Shown here: positions 1 through 8,532 of the stretch, in pieces
How positions within the stretch are numbered: the stretch's first letter is position 1
Layout: each line of letters opens with the position of its first letter
Origin: Ectopseudomonas chengduensis
GTDB taxonomy: Bacteria > Pseudomonadota > Gammaproteobacteria > Pseudomonadales > Pseudomonadaceae
Direction of reading: 5' to 3'
DNA: 64,000 nucleotides
Assembly (NCBI RefSeq): GCF_900102635.1
Contig: NZ_FMZQ01000004.1
Span: 186,001 to 250,000 of the forward strand
Notes under the pieces: generated by a model
Database searches by the model: none
What the model was told of the DNA's origin: nothing
What the model saw: the letters and a program-made list of their open reading frames with translations, nothing else
Position numbers and translations under genes: made by a program

Positions 1-1047
1 GCGTTGCTACATGCCCTGCAACCGCTGATGGCGCTTGCAGAACGCCAGCGTGCCGACCACAGAGAGACACTGGCGGCAGCACGCACGGTGTTGCAGGGTG
101 CCGAAGTACGCGATGCAGTGCAGGCAGCGTTCCTCGTTCAACACGGCAAAAGCGCTCGGTTTCTGTTCGACCTGCTGCTGGAGGCAAGCGACGAGCCCGT
201 CAGCCTGCTCGGCAAGGCACTGGCACACCGCGAGATGACGGTACGCCAGATGGCGGTTTCAGCCTGCCAGAGCCTGCCTGCGGAACAGGCAGTGCCGCTG
301 CTGCAATTGGCACTGGCTACACCCGGTGCCAGCGTGCGGGTCAAGGCCATGCATGCGCTGCTGAGCCGGCTCGACGAGCCACGCGAGATGCTGCGTGATG
401 CTCTGCTGGACGCCTCGCCGGCGGTCCGCAACCTGGCCCGCTGGGCGGCGCCACGCTGGCAACTCGATGCCGGCGAAGTGCTCGCAAAGCGACTGGACGC
501 AGCCCTGCCCAAGTCCAAACGCGAATGGCTGGGCGTACTAGGCCTGGCCAGCGAACTGGAGGTCAGCCTGGATGAGTGCTGGCGTGCTGCGGCGCTACGT
601 TCGCCCATGGCCAGCGTGCGCCTAGCGGCGTTAGTGAGCCTAAGCGACGAGCACCTGAGCGAGCAGTTGGCGATGCAGGATGATCCAGCCGACAAGGTCT
701 TCGCCAAAGCCTGCGAATGTCTGGGCCGCCAACCCTGGGATGCACTGGAAGCGGAACTCGACAGGCGCCTGGATCGTGATTGGCAGCATCTACCGGACCA
801 CCGCCGCGCCGCACTGATGGCGCTGCGGCCGCGCTGGCAACAGCTGGCCTACCTGCTGCGTCGCCTGGATAGCGAAGTGCAGCAGCGCGACTACTGGCTG
901 GCCTGGATCGCCAACTGGTGCCAGCAGCAATACCTGATGGTCGACCCGACCACAGCGCCAGCCGAGCGCCGTAAGTTGCTTGCCCAGGTTGCCGAGCTGC
1001 AGGACAACGGTGCCCTGCCGCCAGATTGCGTGACACGCCTGGCGTGA
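1..1047 (+). CDS. HEAT-repeat protein, 5' end outside the window
   Basis: The frame is open from the first base of the window to a TGA at 1045-1047, so the true start lies upstream; 348 codons are visible. The protein is rich in Leu, Ala and Arg and has repeated amphipathic helix pairs of about 30 residues (for example around residues 65-95, 96-125 and 130-165), which is the look of HEAT/ARM-type alpha-solenoids. No catalytic motif is seen, so a scaffold or binding role is likely. It ends 48 bases before a small gene that leads to an RlaP-type nucleotidyltransferase and rtcA on the same strand. By position it is a member of an RNA 3'-end repair operon. The HEAT call is by pattern only and the partner is unknown. 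Confidence 0.7.
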   Translation, partial: ALLHALQPLMALAERQRADHRETLAAARTVLQGAEVRDAVQAAFLVQHGKSARFLFDLLLEASDEPVSLLGKALAHREMTVRQMAVSACQSLPAEQAVPLLQLALATPGASVRVKAMHALLSRLDEPREMLRDALLDASPAVRNLARWAAPRWQLDAGEVLAKRLDAALPKSKREWLGVLGLASELEVSLDECWRAAALRSPMASVRLAALVSLSDEHLSEQLAMQDDPADKVFAKACECLGRQPWDALEAELDRRLDRDWQHLPDHRRAALMALRPRWQQLAYLLRRLDSEVQQRDYWLAWIANWCQQQYLMVDPTTAPAERRKLLAQVAELQDNGALPPDCVTRLA

Positions 1048-1095
1048 GAGAACCGCCAGCTCGAGGCAATGCGAATAGCAGAATGAGGTGAAGCC

Positions 1096-1674
1096 ATGCT
1101 GCAACCGATGCAAAGCCAGCGACTCGATGAACTGCGCACCCGCCTGGAAGAGGCGGGCTGCGTGTTCGACTTCGTGGTGTCCACGCTCGATCCGACCGCC
1201 ACACCCGGCGAAGCGGAGCATCGGCAGGTGCTGCAGATACTGTTCGAGCTCATCGAGGAGCTCGCTCGCCTTGGCCGACTTGAGCTGATTGCACAGGACT
1301 CGCGCTTTGCTAAACAACGCTGGCCTGACCTGACACCCGATTTTGCGCAAGCACGCCCGACGGCTTTCAACCTTATAGAGCTACATGAGCTGGCCAGTGA
1401 GGACGGCCTGCTGTGCCGCAATTTCCGCGACCCGCCCTACGGCACTCCGTTGCACGTGGCGGACTTTCGCGAATGGCTGCAAATGCTGCGGCTGTATCCA
1501 GAAGAAGGCATGCAGGTGCTCGATTGGGTCGGCAATGCAGATACAGAGCCGCAGCGCAGCACCTGGCGCAGCTACTTTGACGACGGCAAGGAATTGTGGG
1601 GCATTTGGTGCCTCACCCTATACAACCCGCGACGCCGGACATTGTCGGCGCTGGCCGCCAGCGCGACAGACTGA
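1096..1674 (+). CDS. Hypothetical protein in rtc repair operon
   Basis: The 192-residue protein starts at ATG 1096 behind a GAGGTGA ribosome binding site 6 bases upstream. I do not recognise a family. It is acidic and soluble, with no signal peptide or membrane segment. The N-terminal 70 residues look helical (Leu/Glu rich) and the C-terminal part is rich in Trp and Tyr (around residues 120-180). It sits between the HEAT protein and the RlaP-type nucleotidyltransferase, with 14 bases to the next ATG, so it is almost surely co-transcribed with the RNA-repair genes. A role in recognising or processing damaged RNA is inferred from position only. Confidence 0.75.
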   Translation: MLQPMQSQRLDELRTRLEEAGCVFDFVVSTLDPTATPGEAEHRQVLQILFELIEELARLGRLELIAQDSRFAKQRWPDLTPDFAQARPTAFNLIELHELASEDGLLCRNFRDPPYGTPLHVADFREWLQMLRLYPEEGMQVLDWVGNADTEPQRSTWRSYFDDGKELWGIWCLTLYNPRRRTLSALAASATD

Positions 1675-1688
1675 ACAAGGATAGAGAA

Positions 1689-2477
1689 ATGAACATGCAA
1701 CAACGCCACCCGCTCAGCGACGCCATGCGCGCCCGGGTGTTGGTCGAACTCGAACGGCTAGAGCGCGAGCGCAACGTCAAAGTGCTCTATGCCTGCGAAT
1801 CGGGCAGCCGCGCCTGGGGCTTTGCCTCGCCGGACAGCGATTACGACGCGCGCTTCGTATACGTGGAAAAACCGGACTGGTTCGTCCAGGTGGATGCGCC
1901 GCGTGACGTGATCGAACGCCCACTGGACGACGAGCTGGACGTCAGCGGCTGGGAACTGCGCAAGACCCTCGGCCTGCTGCGCAAGTCCAACCCGACGCTG
2001 CTGGAGTGGCTCGACTCGCCGCTGGTGTATCGCCAGGAAGATCAGGCAACCGCGCGCCTGCGCGAGCTGGCCGAGCACTTCTACAGCCCGCCGGCAGCGC
2101 GCAACCACTACCTGTCGATGGCCAGGAAGAACTTTCGCGGCTACCTGCAGGGCGACTCGGTGCGCTTGAAAAAATACTTCTACGTACTGCGCCCGCTGCT
2201 CGCCGTGCGCTGGATCGACCAGGGTCGCGGCCGGCCGCCGATGACCTTCGCCGACCTGCTGCAGACGGTGGACGACTCTGCGCTGCTGGCCGAGGTGGAG
2301 GAGTTGCTGGTTCTCAAGCGCAGCGCCGACGAGTCCGCCTATGGCCCGCGCCGCGCCGCTCTGCATGCGTTCATCGAAACGCAACTGCAGCAGCCGGTGC
2401 CGAGCCTGCCGCGTACCCGCGCGGACAGCAGCCTGCTCGACGCCTACCTGCGCGAGACAGTGAAACGCTACGCCTGA
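1689..2477 (+). CDS. RlaP-type predicted nucleotidyltransferase
   Basis: The 262-residue protein is read from ATG 1689; the open frame reaches back to 1596 but the start behind AAGGATAGAG is preferred. It has the polymerase-beta nucleotidyltransferase signature: Gly39-Ser40 followed by acidic Asp49, Asp51 and Asp53 in a GS...DSDYD motif, the usual metal-binding arrangement. Proteins of this type (RlaP, RNA repair pathway DNA polymerase beta family) are known as genomic partners of the RtcA/RtcB RNA-repair enzymes. Here rtcA follows 72 bases downstream, which supports that assignment. It probably adds nucleotides to RNA ends, but substrate and product have not been shown by anything in the sequence. 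Confidence 0.8.
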   Translation: MNMQQRHPLSDAMRARVLVELERLERERNVKVLYACESGSRAWGFASPDSDYDARFVYVEKPDWFVQVDAPRDVIERPLDDELDVSGWELRKTLGLLRKSNPTLLEWLDSPLVYRQEDQATARLRELAEHFYSPPAARNHYLSMARKNFRGYLQGDSVRLKKYFYVLRPLLAVRWIDQGRGRPPMTFADLLQTVDDSALLAEVEELLVLKRSADESAYGPRRAALHAFIETQLQQPVPSLPRTRADSSLLDAYLRETVKRYA

Positions 2478-2549
2478 GCCGAGTACAGTTCGCAGCCGAT
2501 CCGATATCCACCGTGCGGATAGTGTGGCAACGATCACCAAGGATTACAG

Positions 2550-3575
2550 ATGAACAAGGACCTTATCGAGCTGGACGGCGCCATCGGCGGCGGCCAGATA
2601 CTGCGCAGCGCGCTGAGCCTGTCGATGATCACCGGCAAGCCGTTTCGCATTCACAACATCCGCGCCAAGCGCAGCCGCCCCGGCCTGCTACGTCAGCATC
2701 TCACGGCTGTAACAGCGGCCGCGCAGATCAGCTCGGCCCGCGTGGAAGGCGCGCAGCTCGGCTCGCAGAGTCTGAGCTTTGCGCCCGGCGCGATCCAGGG
2801 CGGCGACTATGACTTCGCCATCGGCACCGCTGGTAGCTGCAGCCTGGTGATGCAGACACTGCTACCCGCCCTGCTGCAAGCCGACCAGCCCAGCCGGGTG
2901 CACATCAGCGGCGGTACGCACAACCCGCTGGCGCCACCCTTCGAGTTTCTCGAGCGGGCCTGGCTGCCGCTGCTCCGGCGCATGGGCGCACAGGTGGAGA
3001 TCGAACTGCTGCGCCATGGCTTCGCACCGGCTGGTGGCGGCGCAATCGCCCTGCAGGTCGCACCGTCGGTGCTAAGCCCGCTGCACCTGAAGGCGCCCGG
3101 CGCCGTTCACCATCAGCTGGCAACCGCCATAGTGGCGGACGTGCCAGGCCATGTGGCCGAGCGCGAACTGGCGCGTGTCGGCAAGCGCCTGAAGTGGCCG
3201 GAACAGGCACTGAAAGGCATCTGGCTGGACAAGCAGATCGGCCCAGGCAACGTGTTGCTGCTGGAAATCGCCTGCGAGCACCTTACCGAGGTGTTCAGCA
3301 GCGTCGGCCAAAGCAGCGTGCGCGCCGAGCAGGTCGCTGACCGGGCCGTGGGTCAAGCGCGGCAATGGCTGCACAGCGGCGCCGCCGTGGCCGAGCACCT
3401 GGCCGATCAGTTGCTGCTGCCACTGGCCATGGCTGGCGGCGGCAGCTTCAGCACAACGCACATGAGCGAGCATCTGAGCAGCAACATGCAGGTAATCCAG
3501 CACTTCCTGAATGTAGCCATCATCTGCACTCAGACCGATGAACACGCCCTGCAGGTGGAGCTTCGGCGTCGCTGA
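2550..3575 (+). CDS. rtcA: RNA 3'-terminal phosphate cyclase
   Basis: RtcA converts an RNA 3'-phosphate to a 2',3'-cyclic phosphate in an ATP-dependent reaction, through an enzyme-AMP intermediate on a histidine. The 341-residue length is standard. Family hallmarks are present: an N-terminal GGGQILR segment, the HNIRAKRSRPGL stretch that follows the first helix, the GTAGS turn in the middle, and a C-terminal EHLSSNMQV segment that holds the probable nucleotidylated His. The start is ATG 2550 with AAGGA eight bases upstream. It is the last gene of the run of repair genes that begins at the window edge; rtcB would be expected outside the window. Confidence 0.95.
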   Translation: MNKDLIELDGAIGGGQILRSALSLSMITGKPFRIHNIRAKRSRPGLLRQHLTAVTAAAQISSARVEGAQLGSQSLSFAPGAIQGGDYDFAIGTAGSCSLVMQTLLPALLQADQPSRVHISGGTHNPLAPPFEFLERAWLPLLRRMGAQVEIELLRHGFAPAGGGAIALQVAPSVLSPLHLKAPGAVHHQLATAIVADVPGHVAERELARVGKRLKWPEQALKGIWLDKQIGPGNVLLLEIACEHLTEVFSSVGQSSVRAEQVADRAVGQARQWLHSGAAVAEHLADQLLLPLAMAGGGSFSTTHMSEHLSSNMQVIQHFLNVAIICTQTDEHALQVELRRR

Positions 3576-3647
3576 AACCCGCCAGGCGCCGATGGCTCTG
3601 AGCTCTCCTATACTGAGATTCCCCTAACCCGTTTCAGGAGAGTCATC

Positions 3648-3893
3648 ATGCGTCGCACGCTCATGTTTCTCGCCGCAACCCTGATCAGCCTGCCACTGTG
3701 GGCCATGCATTGCCCGCAGGATATGGCCAAGATCGATGCATTGTTGCAAAGCGATCCGCCTGCCGACCCAGAGGTGCTGGCCAAGGTGCAGGAGCTGCGC
3801 GCCGAAGGTGAAGCCCTGCACAAGGCCGGTGATCATGTCGAGTCGGTCAAGGTGCTGGGCGAAGCCCTCGACCTGCTGGCCGCCAGCGAATGA
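3648..3893 (+). CDS. Small exported hypothetical protein
   Basis: This 81-residue protein starts at ATG 3648 with CAGGAGAG upstream. Its first 19 residues form a signal peptide (Arg-Arg, hydrophobic core, cleavage around Leu-Trp-Ala). The rest is a charged helical segment rich in Glu, Lys and Asp that looks like a helix-turn-helix hairpin or a single TPR-like unit. A TATACT box at 3609-3614 is a possible -10, so it may be transcribed apart from rtcA, which ends 72 bases upstream. Periplasmic location is inferred; the function is unknown. Confidence 0.75.
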   Translation: MRRTLMFLAATLISLPLWAMHCPQDMAKIDALLQSDPPADPEVLAKVQELRAEGEALHKAGDHVESVKVLGEALDLLAASE

Positions 3894-3897
3894 ATCA

Positions 3898-3938
3898 CGC
3901 TGGGCTTGCTCAATAACCGCTGTACAGCAAGCCCAGCG
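3898..3938. terminator. Hairpin between convergent genes
   Basis: A perfect 13-bp inverted repeat (CGCTGGGCTTGCT and its complement) with a 15-base loop lies between the small exported protein and the 3' end of the sensor kinase, overlapping the kinase stop codon at 3910. There is no U-run on either side, so it may act as a transcript end or stabiliser rather than a classical terminator. Confidence 0.5.
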
Positions 3939-6825
3939 CGACCTGACGCACCTCCTGCAGATCCACCGGTTTGCTCAGGCAGGCCGAAGCGCCGCGCGCT
4001 TTGGCATCCTCGAACAACCGTGCATCGGCCACCGCGCTGATCACCATCACCGGCACATCACGCAAACGCGGCTCAGCGCGCATGGCGTCGAGAATATCCA
4101 GCCCATTGCCGTCAGGCAGGTCGATATCCAGCAACACCAGTGCCGGCTCACTTTCCTGCAATTCGGCCAATGCCCGCTGGCATGAACTCACGCCCCTGAC
4201 TTCGGCAAACTCACGCAACGATGCCTGCAGGATCTTCATGCAGGCGGGATGATCCTCCACGCACAGTACCTGCACCAGACTTTTCACGGCCTGCGCCGGC
4301 ACCTCGGCAGTCTCGTCGCCGAACACATCAGGGCTGGCCGCACTGGGGATGTCGAGCCAAAAACGACTACCGACACCAGGCTCGCTACGCACGCCGATTT
4401 CGCCGTCCATCAGCGTGGCCAGCTCACGACAGAGCACCAGCCCGATGCCGGTACCGGGAATATTCGAGCTCTCCCGGCCGAGACGCTGAAAAGGCTGGAA
4501 CAGCTGCGCCTGCTGCTCGCTGGAAAGCCCCGGTCCAGTGTCATCAACCCACAACCGCACACAATCGGCACGCACCTCGTAGCCCATGCGGATCATGCCG
4601 CGCGGGCTGTTGTACTTGATCGCATTGGACAGCAGGTTGAGCAGAATCTGCCGTACCCGGCGCGGGTCGCCCTGTACGAACAAGGGCGGATTGGCTGCCT
4701 CCATCACCTGCAGTTGCAACTGTTTCTGCTGCACTTCGGGCTGCACCAGCTCGGCACAACCGTTGAGTAGCGCACCGATTTCGATCGGCTGGAACTGCAG
4801 CTGCTGACGCCGGCTCTCGATGCTCGACAGATCGAGAATGTCGTCGACCAATGAAGTGAGATGGCGACTGGCGGTGACAATTTCGCGCGCGTAATCGGTC
4901 TCCAGTTTGGCGCCCTGCTTGTCCTGCACCTCCATCTCGATCAACTGGGCGAAGCCATGGATGGCGTTGAGCGGCGTGCGCAGTTCGTGGCTCATGCTCG
5001 ACAGAAAGCGACTCTTGGCCTGGCTGGCCGCAAGCGCTTCAAGGCTGGCGTGGCGCAGTTCTTCCTGCACCTGTTTGAGCCGAGTGATGTCGACGTGCGT
5101 GCCGGCAATGCGCAGCGGCCAGCCGCTCGCGTCACGTGCCAGGACCTTGCCACGGCTGAGCAGCCAGAGGTAATCACCGCGGCAATCGAGATAGCGGTAC
5201 TCGGCGTCGAAGTACTCCTCGCCACTGTCAGCGAATAGCTTGCGCAGGTGACGCAGACGTTCCAGATCATCGGGGTGTACGCGCTGGTTGAACTCGCTCA
5301 GCGTCAAGTGATTCGCACCCAGGCCAAATCGCCGAACGAAGCGCTCGCTGAGATCGATGGTCAGATCAGTAGTGTCGATCTGCCAGAGACTTTCAGTTGT
5401 ACTCTCCAGCACCAGTTGCAGAATGCTTTGCGCCTCCTGCCGCTCATGCTCGCTGGCCTTGAGCTGCTTGCCGGCCTGCTGCACGGCGTCAGCCAGGCGA
5501 CTGACCTCGGCGATATGACTGTCCGGCACTGCTGGCAAATATTTGCCCTGCCCCAGGCTGGTCGCCATGTCGACGATGCCATCGATGGGCTCGGCCAGCT
5601 GCTTGCTCAGCTTGCGCGAACGCAGCCACATCAGGGCGAAAAACAGCAGATAGAACGCTGCCAGACCGGCGATCAGCAGGTAGCCGATCTGCATGTAACG
5701 CTCGGCCAACTGGTTGGTTTCCTGGAAAATCTGCTCCTCGTCCACCACCAGCAGCAAGCGCCAGCCGGTTTGCGGTATTTCGCTCCAGGCCACCAGTTGC
5801 TTGCGGCCGCCGAGCAGCACCTCCTGCACGTTGCCATTGCCCGCGTTCATCGCCTGCAGCAATGGCTCCATGCCCTCACGCTTGGCCAGGTTGAAGTCCT
5901 CGGGCTTGAGTACCTCACGGCGCACAGCCTCTTCGTAGGAGTACTGGGTCAGCTCACGCAGACCGAAATCCAGCTCCCCTGCCTTCGGCAACGCCATGAT
6001 GTTGTGGTCATGACTGACCAGCATCGCGTAGCCCTGCCAGGGCACGTTGAGTTCGGCAATCTCGCCCAGTATCTGGCCCACGGTCACGTCGAGACCGACC
6101 ACGCCTTCGAGAAAGTCCTCGCGATACACCGGGGCGATGGCCGACATCATCCAGCCCAGGCCAGCGGGGTCGAGGTAAACCTCGGTCCACATCACCTTGC
6201 GCTGCGGGTTGTGCTTGGCGTCGGCGAGGTAATAGAAGTTGTAATCGGGTATCACCATGTCGTGGGGATACTGCGCGGGCGTATCGAACCAGGGATAGAT
6301 GCGGTTGTAGCTGTCCCAGGTATTGAAATACAGCGCCGCTACCAGCGGGCTCGCCTGCTTGATCGAACGCATCAGCGGATCGAGTTGCGACAGGCGCATG
6401 ACCTTGGCGTGATCCTGCTGAGCAAGTGGCGTGCTGTTGGCATAGAAGGATGCTGCGCGCCCGTCATCGCTGCGGGTATAGAACACGCCACTGTCAGTGA
6501 CCGCATGGCGTTGGCGCTCAAGCTCATCGGCCTGGAAACGGGTATCGAGCAGCGCTTTGAGAGCACCGTCGCGGTACACCTGCACCAGCGACTCGATAGA
6601 GCGCAGCCGCCCGTCGATGATCTGCGCTTCGCGCAACGCGGCGCTGGCCAGATCTTTCACGGCTGTTTCCTGCAGATGCTCGATCTGCGCGTCACGAATC
6701 GCCTGATTGCTCAACAGATACACCGCGATCAGCACCGACTCCACCAGAATCAGCGGGATCAGCGCGCTTTGCACGAACGCTCGCCAGATCCACTGACGTA
6801 GAGGGTAGCGGCTAGAACTCGGCAT
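3910..6825 (-). CDS. Hybrid sensor histidine kinase/response regulator
   Basis: The 971-residue inner-membrane kinase has an N-terminal membrane segment (about 14-38), a large periplasmic sensor of the double-Cache type (about 40-375), a second membrane segment (about 377-398), a HAMP-like linker, a PAS domain (about 465-590) and a HisKA domain with the phospho-acceptor His613 in SHELRTPLN. These are followed by a HATPase_c domain (N-box LLNLLSNAIKYN, then DDTGPGL and GTGIGL) and a C-terminal receiver domain with phospho-Asp900 in LLDIDLPDG. The start ATG has AAGGAG upstream. No partner regulator with an output domain is adjacent, so phosphate probably passes to a distant Hpt or regulator. 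The ligand is unknown; Cache domains usually bind small organic acids or amino acids. Confidence 0.9.
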   Translation of the reverse strand: MPSSSRYPLRQWIWRAFVQSALIPLILVESVLIAVYLLSNQAIRDAQIEHLQETAVKDLASAALREAQIIDGRLRSIESLVQVYRDGALKALLDTRFQADELERQRHAVTDSGVFYTRSDDGRAASFYANSTPLAQQDHAKVMRLSQLDPLMRSIKQASPLVAALYFNTWDSYNRIYPWFDTPAQYPHDMVIPDYNFYYLADAKHNPQRKVMWTEVYLDPAGLGWMMSAIAPVYREDFLEGVVGLDVTVGQILGEIAELNVPWQGYAMLVSHDHNIMALPKAGELDFGLRELTQYSYEEAVRREVLKPEDFNLAKREGMEPLLQAMNAGNGNVQEVLLGGRKQLVAWSEIPQTGWRLLLVVDEEQIFQETNQLAERYMQIGYLLIAGLAAFYLLFFALMWLRSRKLSKQLAEPIDGIVDMATSLGQGKYLPAVPDSHIAEVSRLADAVQQAGKQLKASEHERQEAQSILQLVLESTTESLWQIDTTDLTIDLSERFVRRFGLGANHLTLSEFNQRVHPDDLERLRHLRKLFADSGEEYFDAEYRYLDCRGDYLWLLSRGKVLARDASGWPLRIAGTHVDITRLKQVQEELRHASLEALAASQAKSRFLSSMSHELRTPLNAIHGFAQLIEMEVQDKQGAKLETDYAREIVTASRHLTSLVDDILDLSSIESRRQQLQFQPIEIGALLNGCAELVQPEVQQKQLQLQVMEAANPPLFVQGDPRRVRQILLNLLSNAIKYNSPRGMIRMGYEVRADCVRLWVDDTGPGLSSEQQAQLFQPFQRLGRESSNIPGTGIGLVLCRELATLMDGEIGVRSEPGVGSRFWLDIPSAASPDVFGDETAEVPAQAVKSLVQVLCVEDHPACMKILQASLREFAEVRGVSSCQRALAELQESEPALVLLDIDLPDGNGLDILDAMRAEPRLRDVPVMVISAVADARLFEDAKARGASACLSKPVDLQEVRQVALGLLYSGY

Positions 6826-6953
6826 TACAGCTCCTTTGCAGAGGACGCAGGCAGATGCGAGGCGCCATCATAGCTTCCCGCGATGGAATCCGCAGTCGAC
6901 GCTGAGGAACCTTTGCCGTACACTCGACGTCCTATCTGTAACCGAAAAGTTTT

Positions 6954-7345
6954 GGGGCCGATTAGGATTCGACGCCGGTAGCGAAGCTCGAGGTGCATGC
7001 CGACTTGGTAACAGAAGTCGTAAATCAACTGTTGCAACTTTCTATAGTTGCCAATGACGAAAACTACGAGGGCTACGCTCTCGCTGCGTAAGCGGCGCGA
7101 CTAGTCCTTCTGGTAGCTTCGGCTCCAGCGATCACTAGGGGATGCCTGTAAACCTGAAGTGATTGTCATGCAGAACAGGATCGCCGCGTAGTACGTTGTG
7201 GACGAAGTGGCTAAAACTTACACAACTCGCCCAATGCACCCTGCCCGTCGGGCGGCTGAGGGTTAACTCAATAGACACGGCTAAGCATGTAGTACCGACA
7301 GTGGAGAACTGGCGGACGGGGGTTCAAATCCCCCCGGCTCCACCA
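6954..7345 (+). ncRNA. ssrA: tmRNA (transfer-messenger RNA)
   Basis: The 392-base RNA starts GGGGCCG and ends CGGCTCC-A-CCA, forming the alanine-type acceptor stem with a G-U pair at the third position. The T-arm GGTTCAAATCC is at 7321-7330. The tag frame starts with GCC in the GTTGCC segment near 7048 and reads ANDENYEGYALAA before TAA, giving a 13-residue proteolysis tag that ends in the usual ALAA degron. tmRNA rescues ribosomes stalled on broken mRNA and marks the product for ClpXP and related proteases. The 3' end is a classic integration target for phages and islands, and integrase remnants lie downstream. Confidence 0.97.
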
Positions 7346-7358
7346 ATTGAAGCAAGCA

Positions 7359-7396
7359 TAAACCCCTGATTTTCCTAGAGAATTTCAGGGGTTTTG
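7359..7396 (+). terminator. ssrA rho-independent terminator
   Basis: AAACCCCTGA and TCAGGGGTTTTG form a 10-bp stem around an AT-rich loop 14 bases past the CCA end of tmRNA. A GTTTTGTGTTTT tract follows. Confidence 0.85.
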
Positions 7397-7505
7397 TGTT
7401 TTCAGGGGCAGCGAATGCCCCGAAAGTGTCACCCTTCAATCAAGAGCTGCTGATTGAACGATCACCAGTGAGTGAGCAGAACGCGATGTCAGGAGGTGAT
7501 TATTT

Positions 7506-7787
7506 ATGTTCAGTGTTCTGATTCTCGGCTTTTTCTTCCTGCTGCTAGGCATCGGTGTTGGCGTTTCCGTCTTTCTGGATATATCAAGCGGCTCCGTCTA
7601 TATCGCCGGGCACCGCGGCTCACCTTCGGCTTGGTACAACGCGGAGCACAATCCCGAAGAGTTTGCATCAGCTATCCAGCTCAGCATTGGATTCGCCAGT
7701 GTTTCGGCCATCATTGGTCTGGTGCTGATCGCGGTCGCGGTCAGAATGGCATTCCCTAAGCGCAAGCAGTACCGCTGGCTGATTTGA
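7506..7787 (+). CDS. Small two-helix membrane protein
   Basis: The 93-residue protein starts at ATG 7506 behind a near-perfect Shine-Dalgarno (AGGAGGTGAT, 5 bases away). Two membrane segments are visible, about residues 3-24 and 59-82, separated by a polar loop rich in Ser, Tyr and Asn, and the C-terminus is basic (PKRKQYRW). I do not recognise a family. It is followed 20 bases later by another small membrane protein with an equally strong ribosome binding site, so the two likely form a unit. Codon use looks less GC-biased than in the flanking chromosome, and the pair lies in the scar of an ssrA-integrated element, which suggests horizontal acquisition. Confidence 0.7.
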   Translation: MFSVLILGFFFLLLGIGVGVSVFLDISSGSVYIAGHRGSPSAWYNAEHNPEEFASAIQLSIGFASVSAIIGLVLIAVAVRMAFPKRKQYRWLI

Positions 7788-7807
7788 CCATCGCAAGGAG
7801 GCACAAC

Positions 7808-8083
7808 ATGGAATACTTAACGTTCAGCCGCGTACTTTCTTTGAGCTGCCTTATGGCGGCGCAAGGCCCGGTGCTCGCAAGCTTTGAACAAGGCAACCGA
7901 GCAGTGGCCTACAACGGCGGCATACTTCTCGCTCAGTTTGTTGGTGCGTTCGTTCTGCTGACAGTCATTGGTGCGATATGCATGATTGTTCGAGACATCC
8001 GCAACTGGCTTTGCCGGCGTCGGGAACGAAAGGCTCAGTCAATTTCAGAGGATTCTGCAACACAACCTTTATGCGACGATTAA
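7808..8083 (+). CDS. Small membrane protein of the ssrA scar
   Basis: The 91-residue protein starts at ATG 7808 behind AAGGAGG; the frame opens earlier but this start has the strong ribosome binding site. It has an N-terminal hydrophobic stretch that could be a signal peptide (about residues 7-24), a strong membrane helix (about 38-62), and a basic, Arg-rich cytoplasmic tail (NWLCRRRERK). No family is recognised. It is probably co-translated with the preceding membrane protein. Small membrane pairs of this kind are seen among cargo and toxin genes of mobile elements, but nothing here proves such a role. Confidence 0.65.
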   Translation: MEYLTFSRVLSLSCLMAAQGPVLASFEQGNRAVAYNGGILLAQFVGAFVLLTVIGAICMIVRDIRNWLCRRRERKAQSISEDSATQPLCDD

Positions 8084-8311
8084 CAGAAGTGGTACCGGGA
8101 CATTGTGGAGGAGTAGGCTATCTGGACTGTATAAAATACCAGCCTTGAATCGAACTCACTTCGTAGGCTCTGCAAAAAGCCAGAAGTAGTCCTGAATGAA
8201 GGGCTGCCTTGGGCTGATACCTACCGTTGACGAGCGACAGCGTTGGGTCGTTCGCTGACAGCCAGAGCTACAAAGCATGAAGCCCAAGCTAGAAATGAAG
8301 GGCATGGCAAT

Positions 8312-8413
8312 CTAGTGAGAACGAAGGATGTGCCCTGCCAACGGACTCAACCTCACCGCCTCGGCCAGATGTTCCGGGGCGAGGTGCGAGTAGCGCATCG
8401 ACATTCATCTCCA
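8312..8413 (-). pseudogene. Integrase C-terminal remnant (first copy)
   Basis: Read on the minus strand, this stretch encodes the last part of a tyrosine recombinase: MRYSHLAPEHLAEAVRL, which includes the catalytic Tyr in the RYSHL context, followed by a short tail and a TAG at 8312-8314. Upstream the frame breaks just before this segment and no further integrase core is readable. The segment matches the second remnant at 9684-9908 (MRYAHLAPEHLAEALRL), so two related elements used this locus. The rest of 8084-8532 contains no convincing gene. Confidence 0.75.
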
Positions 8414-8532
8414 GCAACCTGCTCAAGCGGACAAGGGATCATTACGAAACCACCATCCTTGCAGGCCAGCGAAAGGAATGACTAAAGCCCATAAGGCCCG
8501 AGTCATTCCACTAGCAACCCTCGCCAAAAACC

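Noticed and set aside
5248..6801. Plus-strand open frame of 517 codons opposite the sensor kinase
   Set aside because: The kinase on the minus strand is certain; the frame is a codon-bias shadow rich in His, Gln and Leu.
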